NCBI GenBank assembly: GCA_938743325.2 | Contig: OW568876.1 | Span: 558,001-622,000 of the forward strand | From: Pycnococcus provasolii | Taxonomy: Eukaryota > Chlorophyta > Pseudoscourfieldiophyceae > Pseudoscourfieldiales > Pycnococcaceae | DNA: 64,000 bases | Direction of reading: 5' to 3' | Shown here: piece after piece, positions 1-8,405 of the stretch | Numbering within the stretch: position 1 is the first letter of the stretch | Layout of the letters: each line of letters begins with the position of its first letter | Translations under genes and position numbers: made by a program | The notes under the pieces: model-generated | The model's input: the letters and a program-made list of their open reading frames with translations, nothing else | Told to the model about the DNA's origin: nothing | Databases searched by the model: none

Positions 1-451
1 ACCGCGCGTGCTGGTGCTCGGTGCGACCGGGCGGTGCGGGGCGGCGTGCGTCGCCGCGCTCAGGGCAAGGGGTGCACACGTCGTGGCGGTGGTGCGGCCT
101 GGCGCGGCGCTCGCACAGGAGGTAGAGGCGGTGGAGTACGCGGAGGTGTCCGAGCTCGACGCAACTGGCATGGCGCGGATTCTCGACGGATGCGACGCTT
201 GCGTGTGCATGCTCGGGCACAGGCTCACGCGCGACGACGTGTTTGGTGAGCCGCGCAGGCTTGTGGCAAACGCCACGCGTGCCGTTTGTGGCGCAGCACC
301 AACGACGCCACGTCCACTTCGGTTCGTGTTGCTGAGCACGGCTGGCGTGGACGCACCGGAGGATGCCACGCCCAGGCCGCGGCAGGAGAAGGGAGCCCGC
401 CCGCCCGCCCGAAGGAAGGAAGGGAAAAAACCCAACCCTGCTAACGCCTGA
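1..451 (+). CDS. NAD(P)-binding Rossmann-fold protein (NmrA/atypical SDR-like), 5' partial
   Basis: The reading frame is open at the left window edge, so the start codon lies outside. The first visible residues read VLVLGATGRCG, the dinucleotide-binding GxxGxxG turn of atypical short-chain dehydrogenases and NmrA-like proteins, followed by a basic position in VAVVRP that suits NADPH. A second strand ends in LRFVLLSTAGVD, the usual position of the next core strand. Such proteins are normally 230-300 residues long, but this frame ends after about 149 with a Pro/Arg/Lys-rich low-complexity tail directly before TTAGGG-like sequence. No convincing splice donor is visible before the stop. The substrate cannot be inferred. 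The gene may be truncated at its 3' end or have lost its original terminus. Confidence 0.6.
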   Translation, partial: PRVLVLGATGRCGAACVAALRARGAHVVAVVRPGAALAQEVEAVEYAEVSELDATGMARILDGCDACVCMLGHRLTRDDVFGEPRRLVANATRAVCGAAPTTPRPLRFVLLSTAGVDAPEDATPRPRQEKGARPPARRKEGKKPNPANA

Positions 452-494
452 TTAGGGCTAGGGTTCGGGTTAGGGTTCGGGCTCGGGTTACGGT
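452..494 (+). promoter_or_regulatory. Degenerate TTAGGG tract upstream of LEO1
   Basis: Several TTAGGG or TTCGGG hexamers lie about 100-140 bases before the LEO1 start codon. The same placement recurs at other genes in the window, so a telo-box-like promoter role is inferred. Origin as an interstitial telomeric remnant is the alternative. Confidence 0.4.
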
Positions 495-593
495 CCTTTC
501 GCCTCCTTCTTTTGGGGTCCCGTTAACCTTAGGTTTCTCTTCTCTCGTTCCTTTCTCCGGCCATCAGGCGGCGCCTTTCCCCCTGAAGTCCTC

Positions 594-1913
594 ATGGCGG
601 ATACGCGCGCAAAAGAACGCTTACAGGCGGCGGGCTTGGACGACTCCAGCGACGACGACGACGATGCTCCTGCTCCTCCTCCTGCTGCTGCTGCCCACGC
701 TCCTGAAGCAGCTCAGCCTCCGTCGTCTTCGTTGGCAGCCAGCCAGCCAGGAAAGTCGCTCTTAGCTGCGGCAGGTCTCGACTCCGACTCCGACTCCGAC
801 GACGACAACGCACCCGCCCCTGCACAAGCAGCTCCTGCTGCTCGACCAACCACCCATGACGACAACGAAGACGACGAAGACGACGACTTCATCGTCGCTG
901 ACGATGCTGACGACGACGGTGGACCGACCATACCTCGAAAAGGAAGTTTGTCAGCTGCAGCAGGAGCAGCAGGGATGTCGGGCGGGGCAACTGCAGCCGA
1001 CGGAGAAATTAAGCACATGGAAACCAACCTGCTGCAAGATCAGATGGTGCTCTCACCGCACACGCAGCAGGTCCTCTTCAAGACGTCGAACATCGTCGGA
1101 GTCGCCCCCGTTCGGTTCGACCCGAGCACTCACGAGCGCGAGAAGACGGCGTTCACGGACGAGACGGGAAAAAGCCGCGTGATTCTGAACGACAACGTCG
1201 TGCGATGGAGGGTTGATCCGAAGCAGCCCGGGGCAAGGCAGAGCAACGCACGCTTCATCCGCTGGAGTGACGGCAGCCTTCAGTTGCAGGTGGGCAACGA
1301 GGTGTTCAACGTCGCAGAACACCCTGTCGAGCACGAGAAGGGCTACGTCTTCGTGCGTCACTCAAATCCAACCATGCTGCAGTCGCGTGGACCGTGCGAT
1401 GTGCGACTGAACTTCCTCCCGAGCTCATTGAAGAGCCGTAGCCACCGCGCACTCACGGACGCCATCGAGAAAAAGCACGCTAAGGAGGCGAAGGTGACGC
1501 GTGTCGCCACGCTGATGGACCCAGAGGTGGAGAAGAAGAAGATGGAGGAGGAGGAAGCGAAGCGCATCCAGCAGGAACGAAGAGGAACGCAAAGGCAGGA
1601 AAAGACGATGCGTCGTGCGACGAGCGGGTATGCTCGCGCCGGGCGTGCTGGACGCCCCGAGACGACGTTTGTGGGGTACGAGGACGAGGAGGACGACGAG
1701 ATGTTCATCGACGACGGCGATGAGGAGGAGGACGACGACGACCTGCGTCGTGGAGGAGGTGGCGCCGCAGGCGATGCACGCTTGACGGCGGCGAAGGAAG
1801 GTGGCACGAAGCGTCGCCGTGAGGTGAACGACGAGGAGGAGCTATTCGACGACGACGACGAGCCTGGTGCTGGTGCGAAGCGTGTCTACATCAGCGACGA
1901 TGATAGCGATTGA
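594..1913 (+). CDS. LEO1: LEO1-like subunit of the PAF1 transcription elongation complex
   Basis: This 439-residue protein has the LEO1 layout: an acidic disordered N-terminus (residues 1-110, runs of Asp/Ser), a conserved core, and an acidic C-terminus. The core contains VVRWRVDP and, shortly after, SNARFIRWSDGSLQLQVGNE, the family's most diagnostic stretch. It continues to a basic helical segment (KKHAKEAKVTRV) and ends in SDDDSD. LEO1 is a nuclear subunit of the PAF1 complex, which travels with RNA polymerase II and supports H2B ubiquitination and H3K4 methylation; in plants it is VIP4. The first ATG of the frame gives a family-typical beginning. The gene converges on its downstream neighbour with a gap of only 25 bases. 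Confidence 0.9.
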   Translation: MADTRAKERLQAAGLDDSSDDDDDAPAPPPAAAAHAPEAAQPPSSSLAASQPGKSLLAAAGLDSDSDSDDDNAPAPAQAAPAARPTTHDDNEDDEDDDFIVADDADDDGGPTIPRKGSLSAAAGAAGMSGGATAADGEIKHMETNLLQDQMVLSPHTQQVLFKTSNIVGVAPVRFDPSTHEREKTAFTDETGKSRVILNDNVVRWRVDPKQPGARQSNARFIRWSDGSLQLQVGNEVFNVAEHPVEHEKGYVFVRHSNPTMLQSRGPCDVRLNFLPSSLKSRSHRALTDAIEKKHAKEAKVTRVATLMDPEVEKKKMEEEEAKRIQQERRGTQRQEKTMRRATSGYARAGRAGRPETTFVGYEDEEDDEMFIDDGDEEEDDDDLRRGGGGAAGDARLTAAKEGGTKRRREVNDEEELFDDDDEPGAGAKRVYISDDDSD

Positions 1914-1938
1914 AACGAGAACATTATGTTTACATACA

Positions 1939-2712
1939 TTACTCTTTGGCGCCGCCGCCGCCATCACTGCCTGCGCTGCCGTCGCCGTCGTCGCCTCTGC
2001 CATCGTCGTTGTCACGTCCACCTTTTCCTTTCAGGCTGTTTGCTTGGCCTGGCCACCGGTGACGTACGAATCGGTCCAGCCAGTCGTTGCGCGGATTCAT
2101 GTAAGCTTTGCTCGGAGGTGGCCACACTTCAGCGACGCTGGTGCAAGTTCTGTTCACAGCTTGAGCTATTCCAGCCGCCGCAGTGCCCGCCGCGAGCACG
2201 CCACCACGCGCGCAGCGCACGACATTCCGCACCGGAAGCACGACGCCGTTTACGGCGGAATGCCTGAGTTGTCGCCATGCGTCGCGTCGTCTCTGCCTTC
2301 GTTCGGTTCGCAGGGCTTGGAGAGCCTCGCTTTTTCTCTGGCGTAGCAGCTGTCTTTCTCTGCTTCTCCACGCTTCATGTAGGCTCACCTGCTGCTCGAG
2401 CTCAGCGCTTTGAAATCGCGCGCGTGTTTGTCTCCGAGCCGCGGGGGTTAAGTCCTGCGTCCTTGGGAGTGGTTCTTCCGTTTCGCTGTGCCCGTCGTCG
2501 AATCCCCTCGACAAGAGTGCGTTATGGAAGTTGAAATCCATTTCGTGGAAGGCGTCGAGTCGCGCCGCTTCCCTGTCGAAGACGAACGCGAGCGGGTTGT
2601 GCGAGTACCGAGGCTCGCGGCTGTACAGCGACTTGGTTTTGCGCTGCAGCACAGGAGCAGGAACGACACCATTGGCGGAGGTGGAGGCGGAATCCGAAAC
2701 CGTCGCCATCAT
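1939..2712 (-). CDS. Hypothetical protein with Arg-rich helix and Gly/Asp-rich tail
   Basis: The frame encodes 257 residues starting MMATVSDS. I do not recognise the family. Visible parts are a Ser-rich N-terminus, a stretch with aromatic and charged residues (residues 30-70), a strongly basic helix-forming segment (about 95-150, rich in Arg, Gln and Glu, coiled-coil-like), a short Ala/Gly-rich hydrophobic stretch (about 165-185) that could be a weak membrane or amphipathic segment, and a Gly/Asp low-complexity tail. It converges with LEO1. A TGTAA poly(A)-type signal follows the stop on the minus strand, and a TTAGGG tract lies 60-120 bases upstream of the ATG. Both support a real gene. Function unknown. 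Confidence 0.65.
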   Translation of the reverse strand: MMATVSDSASTSANGVVPAPVLQRKTKSLYSREPRYSHNPLAFVFDREAARLDAFHEMDFNFHNALLSRGFDDGHSETEEPLPRTQDLTPAARRQTRARFQSAELEQQVSLHEAWRSRERQLLRQRKSEALQALRTERRQRRRDAWRQLRHSAVNGVVLPVRNVVRCARGGVLAAGTAAAGIAQAVNRTCTSVAEVWPPPSKAYMNPRNDWLDRFVRHRWPGQANSLKGKGGRDNDDGRGDDGDGSAGSDGGGGAKE

Positions 2713-3100
2713 ACGCAGAAATGAAAAGCAATGATGGGACGCACCCGGACGATGGTCTACCCAGGGAACAAGTTAGGGTTTCCAACGACGAGCTACATGA
2801 CTAGGGTTAGGGTTACAGGTTAGGGTTACGGGCAGGGCAGTACCAAGTACCAAGTACCAAGTACCAACTACTGTACTACTTACCAAAGTTCGAGTACAGT
2901 ACTAGGCAGTCACGCAACCAAAGTAACCAAACCGGTGGTGTTTCGACCACTATTACGATAGAACATTATTGCGTAAGTACTGTACCAAACGCATGATAGA
3001 CTAACCATTTTTTAAAAAAGTAGTACTGCATGGATACGCACTTCATTTTACAGAGAAATTGTTTGTTGTACAGTCAAGCACTCCCTACCTTAGTACTACA
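2713..3100. other. Intergenic spacer with TTAGGG tract and 7-bp tandem repeat
   Basis: No coding potential is visible. At 2772-2830 there are several TTAGGG units, in the upstream region of the minus-strand gene that starts at 2712. At about 2841-2869 a TACCAAG heptamer repeats three to four times. The remainder (2900-3080) is comparatively AT-rich and unremarkable. Confidence 0.7.
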
Positions 3101-4768
3101 CTACCCTAGGACATCCATCTGCGCACACAGCGAAGCCACCTGCGCCTCCGTGCGTGAATACACAGCGGTTGCACCAACCCATAATCCAGGGATGGTTTTC
3201 TGACGCAAGACGATATCGCGAATATTCGAGTGCGAGAGCATCGCCTCCTCCAACCTTGACGCCACTGCGGCAACCGCGGCGGAATCAGCGCCGTGCGCCG
3301 CCTTCGCCTCGACGAGACGCGCCTTGAGTGCCCTTACTTCTACCTCCCTTTTTGTCATCGTCGCGATATTGTTGCGCAAAGATGCCTGCTCAGATGGCGG
3401 TGCGGCAGGATTAATGTGGTCCCCTTGCCCCGCACGTACGAGCTCGGCAAGCTTCACGCGTTCCGCCTCGAGCTCTGCGCTCACCTGAGCCCGTCTCGCA
3501 GCAACATCCGTGGCTTGCGAGGCCACGGCCGAGGTTTTTACGCTCGAGAGCTTCTCTCCAAAGCGCAGTGAGCACAGCGTCTCCTCGGTGTGCTCCTCTT
3601 CGCCAGCGACGTTGATGACGAAACCTGTGCACGAAGATCCCGCGAACGAGTCTCGCAAGAGCATCGTCAGCGCCGAATCACGGTAACTGATGTATTTCGC
3701 CTCTTTGCGCCCCGTAAGATCCTTCACAATGCGCCCAAGCGTTGTCAGCGACTGGTTGATATTGGAAGCCTCTTTTTGGCGTGCGCCCGCCGCGCCAGAT
3801 TTTGCTATTCGCTCCGAGCCAGCGAGGTCGACGAAGAGGAAGAGACGCTTTTGTGACTGCCCGGCACTATCGACGTGGGTGCAGTGAACGCGGATCAGGC
3901 AGTGCGAGCGAGACGAGCGTGCGTTCAGAGCATGGCCATGCGCTACGCGCTCCGCTTCGACCAGCCGCGCGAGTTTTGCTACATCTGCGGCATCTCGCAT
4001 CGGCCAAACAGTTTCGCCCTGTGTTCCAAATTGCTCCTCGTCCGCTGCTGGCAAAGCACCCTTGGCTCGCGGTACACCCGCCTTTCGCGCCGCCGGTGCC
4101 GTGCCGCCACCTGCGGCTGTCCGCTCCTTGCGCTTCGCCTCAGCCGTTTGCGCCGCAAAGCATATTCGGCAGCTGCAAGATGCTGGGTGCAGTCCGCCGA
4201 CGATAACAGAGTGGCCAGAGAATACCGGCTCCTTGCCCATGTCGGAGGCAATGATGATGCCGCGTCCGGCGCCTTTCACTGCGCCAACCTTGAGCGCCTT
4301 GCGGCCGTCAAGAAGGTCGTACGCCTGTTCCATGTACACCTCGATAGCAGAGGCGCGGAACGTCGCTCCAGCGAGCTCGGGTGCGCGCAGTAGCTCGACC
4401 AGTGCGCGTGGAAACACCCCCCACGGCACAGGTATCTCGCCATGCGCCTGCTCGAGCGACGCCTCGGTCAGCGCGCCCGGTGGGCCGAACAGCGTGTGCG
4501 TCTTACCCGATCCCGTTTGACCGTAAGCTGCGAGCGTACACGAAAGGCCACCTTCGCAGAAGCGGCGTACGAGGCTGCTTGCCAGCGCTTGGTACGCAAC
4601 CGCTTGGTCGGAGCCTTCGAGCACCGCCGTGGGGAACGTGAAGTTCGTGCCGTTTACGACGACAGAGGTGCCCGGCGACGTGCGTGCGACTGAGTTGCCT
4701 CCAGGACGTATGCGTACGCTCACGGCGACGCTGTGCTTGACGCCGTGTTTGCGACTTGATATCGGCAT
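3101..4768 (-). CDS. Kinesin motor protein with N-terminal motor domain
   Basis: The 555-residue protein is a kinesin. The motor fills residues 10-412: P-loop GQTGSGKT (83-90), switch I NARSSRSH (282-289), switch II DLAGSE (314-319), and the microtubule-binding helix region INQSLTTLG followed by YRDSALTMLLRDS. An unusual insertion of roughly 80 residues lies between the EVYMEQAYDLL strand (144-153) and switch I. It carries a cysteine cluster (CSCRIC, 198-203) and a low-complexity basic stretch. The C-terminal 140 residues are largely charged helix, short for a dimerising stalk. The subfamily is unclear. The ATG at 4766-4768 gives MPISSRKHG just before the first motor strand. No cargo domain is visible. 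Confidence 0.92.
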   Translation of the reverse strand: MPISSRKHGVKHSVAVSVRIRPGGNSVARTSPGTSVVVNGTNFTFPTAVLEGSDQAVAYQALASSLVRRFCEGGLSCTLAAYGQTGSGKTHTLFGPPGALTEASLEQAHGEIPVPWGVFPRALVELLRAPELAGATFRASAIEVYMEQAYDLLDGRKALKVGAVKGAGRGIIIASDMGKEPVFSGHSVIVGGLHPASCSCRICFAAQTAEAKRKERTAAGGGTAPAARKAGVPRAKGALPAADEEQFGTQGETVWPMRDAADVAKLARLVEAERVAHGHALNARSSRSHCLIRVHCTHVDSAGQSQKRLFLFVDLAGSERIAKSGAAGARQKEASNINQSLTTLGRIVKDLTGRKEAKYISYRDSALTMLLRDSFAGSSCTGFVINVAGEEEHTEETLCSLRFGEKLSSVKTSAVASQATDVAARRAQVSAELEAERVKLAELVRAGQGDHINPAAPPSEQASLRNNIATMTKREVEVRALKARLVEAKAAHGADSAAVAAVASRLEEAMLSHSNIRDIVLRQKTIPGLWVGATAVYSRTEAQVASLCAQMDVLG

Positions 4769-4927
4769 ATGGCGAGCCTTTACGGCCTTAAGGTTACCTG
4801 CGAACGGACCTCATCACCCTAAACTTTATTTATTATGCCTTGAATTCATGTCTTCATTCGCACGTCGGAATTACCAAACTCCGGCCAGTAAAAAAGATCC
4901 CCGCCCCCCTGCACACCGGCCGCGAGC

Positions 4928-5081
4928 TTGCCAGAGCTTGCAAGGGCTTGCAACCTGGGCTTGCAGGTTCGCGTTCGGGCTCTTGACCACCTTAATCAAC
5001 GTGATGCAACACCGGCCAATGAGCTCACGTCTGCTCACGTCTGCTCACTGCCCTCGTGCAAGCCCTTGCAAGCTCTGGCAA
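4928..5081. repeat. MITE-like element with perfect 25-bp terminal inverted repeats
   Basis: The left arm (4928-4952) is the exact reverse complement of the right arm (5057-5081), separated by 104 bases. The arms themselves contain an internal TTGCAAG repetition. The size and structure fit a miniature inverted-repeat element or a long hairpin. No target-site duplication was established. Confidence 0.5.
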
Positions 5082-5351
5082 CTTGGCAAGTGGCAAGAAA
5101 CACGAGCTCAGGGCCGGTGTGCGAGGAGTGTGCAAGGGACTTGCAAGGGACAGAAAGCAAGGGACCCGGTAAAGGTTTAGGGAACTCCGGTAGGTTCATC
5201 CGGTAGGGGACCGGTACAGTACGTTGTTTCGAACCCTGTGATCGACCTGTGATGTAAATGATGTATCCCCCGGGCAGCCGGGGGAAGAGGAAGGATCCTG
5301 ATCCCCTGATCTCTCCCCCCCCCAGGCAGCCAGGGGCCAGGGGCAGGGGCA

Positions 5352-5374
5352 GGGGGGGGGGGGGGGGGGGGGGG
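5352..5374 (+). repeat. Homopolymeric run of 23 G
   Basis: An uninterrupted G tract inside a wider G/C-run region. It may form quadruplex structures and its exact length may be affected by assembly error. Confidence 0.85.
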
Positions 5375-5792
5375 CACCTCCCCAGGCCCAGGCTGCCAGG
5401 GTGATCCGGTGATCTCGGCGGATCTCCCGGGACATCCAATCCCGCCTGATGAGTGATGATTGCGCTTGCCACGCTAAGGCTGCGCTTCTTTTCTCTTCCC
5501 GGGAATCCCGGCCTGGTTCCCCCACGGGCACGGGACCCCGCCCTCTTTCCCCACCCCCAGGCCCCAGGCCCCAGGCACCTGGCAGGGGGGGAGGCCTTGC
5601 CCCGGCCCCTTTGCCAGCCCAGCCAGCTTCGTGTTTGGCGCCTTCCCTCGGGCCCCGGGGGCGGGGGGGTGCCACCCGCGTGGGACCCAGGTGGAAACCT
5701 TTATCGTAGTGGAAAGTGTGTTGCGCGCGCGCGCCATACAGTAAAGGTGTTCTTCGTATTTGGTGCAGCTTCTGCTTCTGGAGCTCGAAGTT

Positions 5793-7322
5793 ATGTCGTC
5801 GCGGGCGCACCACCACCACCACCAACACAGTGGCGTTCAACAGAGCGACACAGCAGCGTTCCCTCTCCCGTTCAGCTTCTCAAGCGGCGAGTGGGACAGC
5901 GGTGTCTCCTCACAAGGCCAAGACAACGGTGGACATAAGTCGGGAAGGTCCACACAGCCTTGCAGCGAAGACGACGATGAAATGCAGGGGGGTGGCCACA
6001 CGGTCATACGCGACTTCTCTGGACGAAGGGCGCGCAAGGCACCCAGAAGGAGCTCGGCGGAAAAGGGAATGGCGCGATGGAGGCGCGCGCAGGAGGAGGC
6101 GGAGAGAAGTGCGCAGACGGAGCCAGGGAGGCCAGGGAGCAGGGGCACAGCGCGATCCGCGAGACGCGAGCGGGATAGGCAGCAGGCGGCCACAGTCACA
6201 CTAAGTCCACCGCGCCTGCCTTGGAATAGAAGGAGTGGCGATCGCGCGAGCGACGGCGCAGGCTCTGGGCCCGTATCACCCCCACGTCAGAGTCGTCAGA
6301 CGGCACCGGCGCCAAGCGCGACATACGAGTACGACGCAAAACCGTACAGAAGTGGTGACGGCGGTGGTGCACAACTGTACGCTCACGGCATAGACGACGT
6401 GAACAGGCCGGAGTCGCCGAGGAGCAACAACAGCAGCCCAGACCGCGGGGCTTTCAACTTTCGTCTCCCAAGCCACGAGGTGCAAGCGAGGATATCGCAC
6501 GAGGCGCTGCAAGACGAATCGTTGGGCTTTCAGGGTGCTTTCGGGAGAGGAAGCCGAAACGCGTCGATGACGGATAGCCTCGGTGCGGCAAGCCTACCGT
6601 ACGATGCGCTCGCGGATGCGAGCATCATGAGCGACGTCGTTGGCGAGCAGTACGCCTCTGGATACACCGCAGGATATGCTTCTGGATTCGCCGCGGGCTA
6701 CGCGAGTGGTGTCGAGGAAGGAGCCGCGCGTGCTCGCAATAACCTGCGTGCCGCCGACGCCGCAGGTCTGCTAGGCCCGTCGCGGGGAACCATTCGCAAC
6801 AACAAGATCGCGATCAGCGATGGAACGAGCTTGGACACGATGTCGGAGACGACCGTCACAACCGTCACCGGTGTGGAAGATTCGGATACGAGCAAATTCC
6901 AGCCTTTTCCACAGCACAACGGCTCGCCCATATCGCCGATGCGCAGCGCGGTTCCGATTAGAGCGGCGAAGTCGCCGGAGGATATGCAAGCGACGAGCAG
7001 CATGCGAGGACCAGCGATGGGTGAGTCTCGCACGCCGACGCGTACAAAGTCGCGAGACTTGGCGGATGGAGCGGTGTCCGAAGTTGGAACGGTGCTTGGA
7101 AGTGTGGTGGATGTGGCAGTGACGCTTGGAATCGTCGCGGCAGTGCGACCTGTACTTGGTCTGATTGGCGGCGCCCTTGGTCGAAGGCGGCGCCCATCCC
7201 CGATGCTGACGGAAACTTCGCGACGAACAAATCCTCGGAGACGCAGTTCGAAGGCTATCGACGAGTCGGCGAAGCGCGGCGGTGGTGGAAATTTTTGGGA
7301 GTCGCTGGTAAAGTCAGGCTAG
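5793..7322 (+). CDS. Hypothetical disordered protein with Gly/Tyr/Ala/Ser repeat and C-terminal hydrophobic segment
   Basis: The first ATG in the frame (5793) gives 509 residues starting MSSRAHHHHH. Most of the protein is low-complexity and rich in Ser, Arg, Gly and Pro, so probably disordered. Near residues 288-315 there is a short repeat of the type YASGYTAGYASGFAAGY, a glycine-zipper-like pattern. Towards the C-terminus (about 440-467) is one hydrophobic stretch, VLGSVVDVAVTLGIVAAV, with a glycine-rich continuation and then a basic tail. A tail-anchored or peripheral membrane protein is possible. I do not recognise a family. The frame extends upstream without an ATG, so a later start is unlikely. 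It is followed 50 bases later by a convergent gene. Confidence 0.7.
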   Translation: MSSRAHHHHHQHSGVQQSDTAAFPLPFSFSSGEWDSGVSSQGQDNGGHKSGRSTQPCSEDDDEMQGGGHTVIRDFSGRRARKAPRRSSAEKGMARWRRAQEEAERSAQTEPGRPGSRGTARSARRERDRQQAATVTLSPPRLPWNRRSGDRASDGAGSGPVSPPRQSRQTAPAPSATYEYDAKPYRSGDGGGAQLYAHGIDDVNRPESPRSNNSSPDRGAFNFRLPSHEVQARISHEALQDESLGFQGAFGRGSRNASMTDSLGAASLPYDALADASIMSDVVGEQYASGYTAGYASGFAAGYASGVEEGAARARNNLRAADAAGLLGPSRGTIRNNKIAISDGTSLDTMSETTVTTVTGVEDSDTSKFQPFPQHNGSPISPMRSAVPIRAAKSPEDMQATSSMRGPAMGESRTPTRTKSRDLADGAVSEVGTVLGSVVDVAVTLGIVAAVRPVLGLIGGALGRRRRPSPMLTETSRRTNPRRRSSKAIDESAKRGGGGNFWESLVKSG

Positions 7323-7373
7323 GCTCCATCTCTTTTGGTGCGTATTTTGTTTTGTTACTTGAATTTGTACATC

Positions 7374-8405
7374 CTAATTACAGCTTTCGGTTCCATGGCC
7401 CTTTAGGTATCCGCAGCGAGGCAGGCGAAGGAACGTGTGCCACATGCGCTCCATGCAGTGCGCGTAACGCAACGGCGAGATGCAGATGCCCTGTGTGTCG
7501 CACACCTTTTGCATTGCAGGCGTGAGGTTCTTGGGCATTCCATTTGCCGAATGATCTTCCGCGTCACTCGTTAGGTATGGCATCAGACGCTTCATGGCGC
7601 GCACTGAGACGTTCCGGATGCCGACGGCGTCGATTGCAAACTCCGCGCCGTTTGTCCACATTAGCTTGCCATCATCTTCGGGTAACTCGATGTCAAGCAC
7701 GCGCTTTGCAAGGAATCTCATTGGCGCCTTGTATTGGTAACCCGCGAAGAAAGTCTCGCGCGCAAGCTGGCAGAAGCAGTTGTTCAGACGTGCACCAGGC
7801 TGCTTCGGCAGGTTCTCCCTCATAGCTTGAACGATACTCCCCGCGACACTCTCTTTGGTATTTCCAGGACTTGTGAATAAGTGCGAGTCGTCCTGCAGGA
7901 ATATCGTTGCCGTCGGTAGTGGCAGCCAATCCTTCTTGCCGTCCCCTCCGGCGCCCGCGCCTTTTCTTGTATCGTGTTCGTGCTGCAAGCGGTGGTACTC
8001 CGCGAGGTGGTGCAAGATCGTGTGAGCTTCTCTTCCACTGTAGTTTGGCAACTCCACGCACGTCACCTTGCGCATTTTGTCTGGCAACTCCGAGCACTTG
8101 ACGCCCTTGGCGTACAGCGTGACGTTGAACTCTTCTTCTGGGAAGCCGTTGACGAAGCTTATGTCCCTTGCTGGCGCCTGACCGTGCTCGTCGCGCGTCT
8201 TATCTTTCTCCTCGTATCCCGCCGTGGCCTGTTTCCCTCGGCTCCACGTAACGACGACGTGCCAACGAGCAACGTCGTCATGGGACGTCAAACGGGCAAC
8301 CGCTAGATTGTCGTCAACATCAGAAGAAGCCGCGTATGCATACGAGACTGCTTGTGATGAGGATAGCAACACCAGCAACAAAGCTGCGAGGATCAACAGC
8401 GTCAT
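7374..8405 (-). CDS. Secreted or lumenal DUF3431-like protein
   Basis: The ATG at 8403-8405 gives 343 residues beginning with a signal peptide or membrane anchor (MTLLILAALLLVLLSSSQA). The central part holds the pattern known from DUF3431 (PF11913): LPNYSGREAHTILHHLAEY, then about 25 residues later TIFLQDDSH, matching the family's GREAHTYLxHI...VTVFLQG signature. A C-terminal half with several cysteines (CFC, KVC, GIC, HC, RC, SC) suggests disulfides in the secretory pathway. The family's biochemical role is unknown; it is common in fungi and scattered in protists, and is sometimes described as glycosyltransferase-like. A (TTAGGG)4 tract lies about 175-200 bases upstream of the start. Confidence 0.7.
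   Translation of the reverse strand: MTLLILAALLLVLLSSSQAVSYAYAASSDVDDNLAVARLTSHDDVARWHVVVTWSRGKQATAGYEEKDKTRDEHGQAPARDISFVNGFPEEEFNVTLYAKGVKCSELPDKMRKVTCVELPNYSGREAHTILHHLAEYHRLQHEHDTRKGAGAGGDGKKDWLPLPTATIFLQDDSHLFTSPGNTKESVAGSIVQAMRENLPKQPGARLNNCFCQLARETFFAGYQYKAPMRFLAKRVLDIELPEDDGKLMWTNGAEFAIDAVGIRNVSVRAMKRLMPYLTSDAEDHSANGMPKNLTPAMQKVCDTQGICISPLRYAHCMERMWHTFLRLPRCGYLKGHGTESCN

Larger units (their letters stand above)
4769..5792. other. Repeat-rich intergenic region with inverted repeat, poly-G run and G-rich blocks
   Basis: No believable gene. It contains a perfect 25-bp inverted repeat (4928-4952 against 5057-5081), an uninterrupted run of 23 G (5352-5374), and dense C- and G-runs from 5280 to 5690 capable of forming G-quadruplexes. 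A CCCTAAA element lies at about 4817, near the kinesin start on the opposite strand. Confidence 0.7.
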
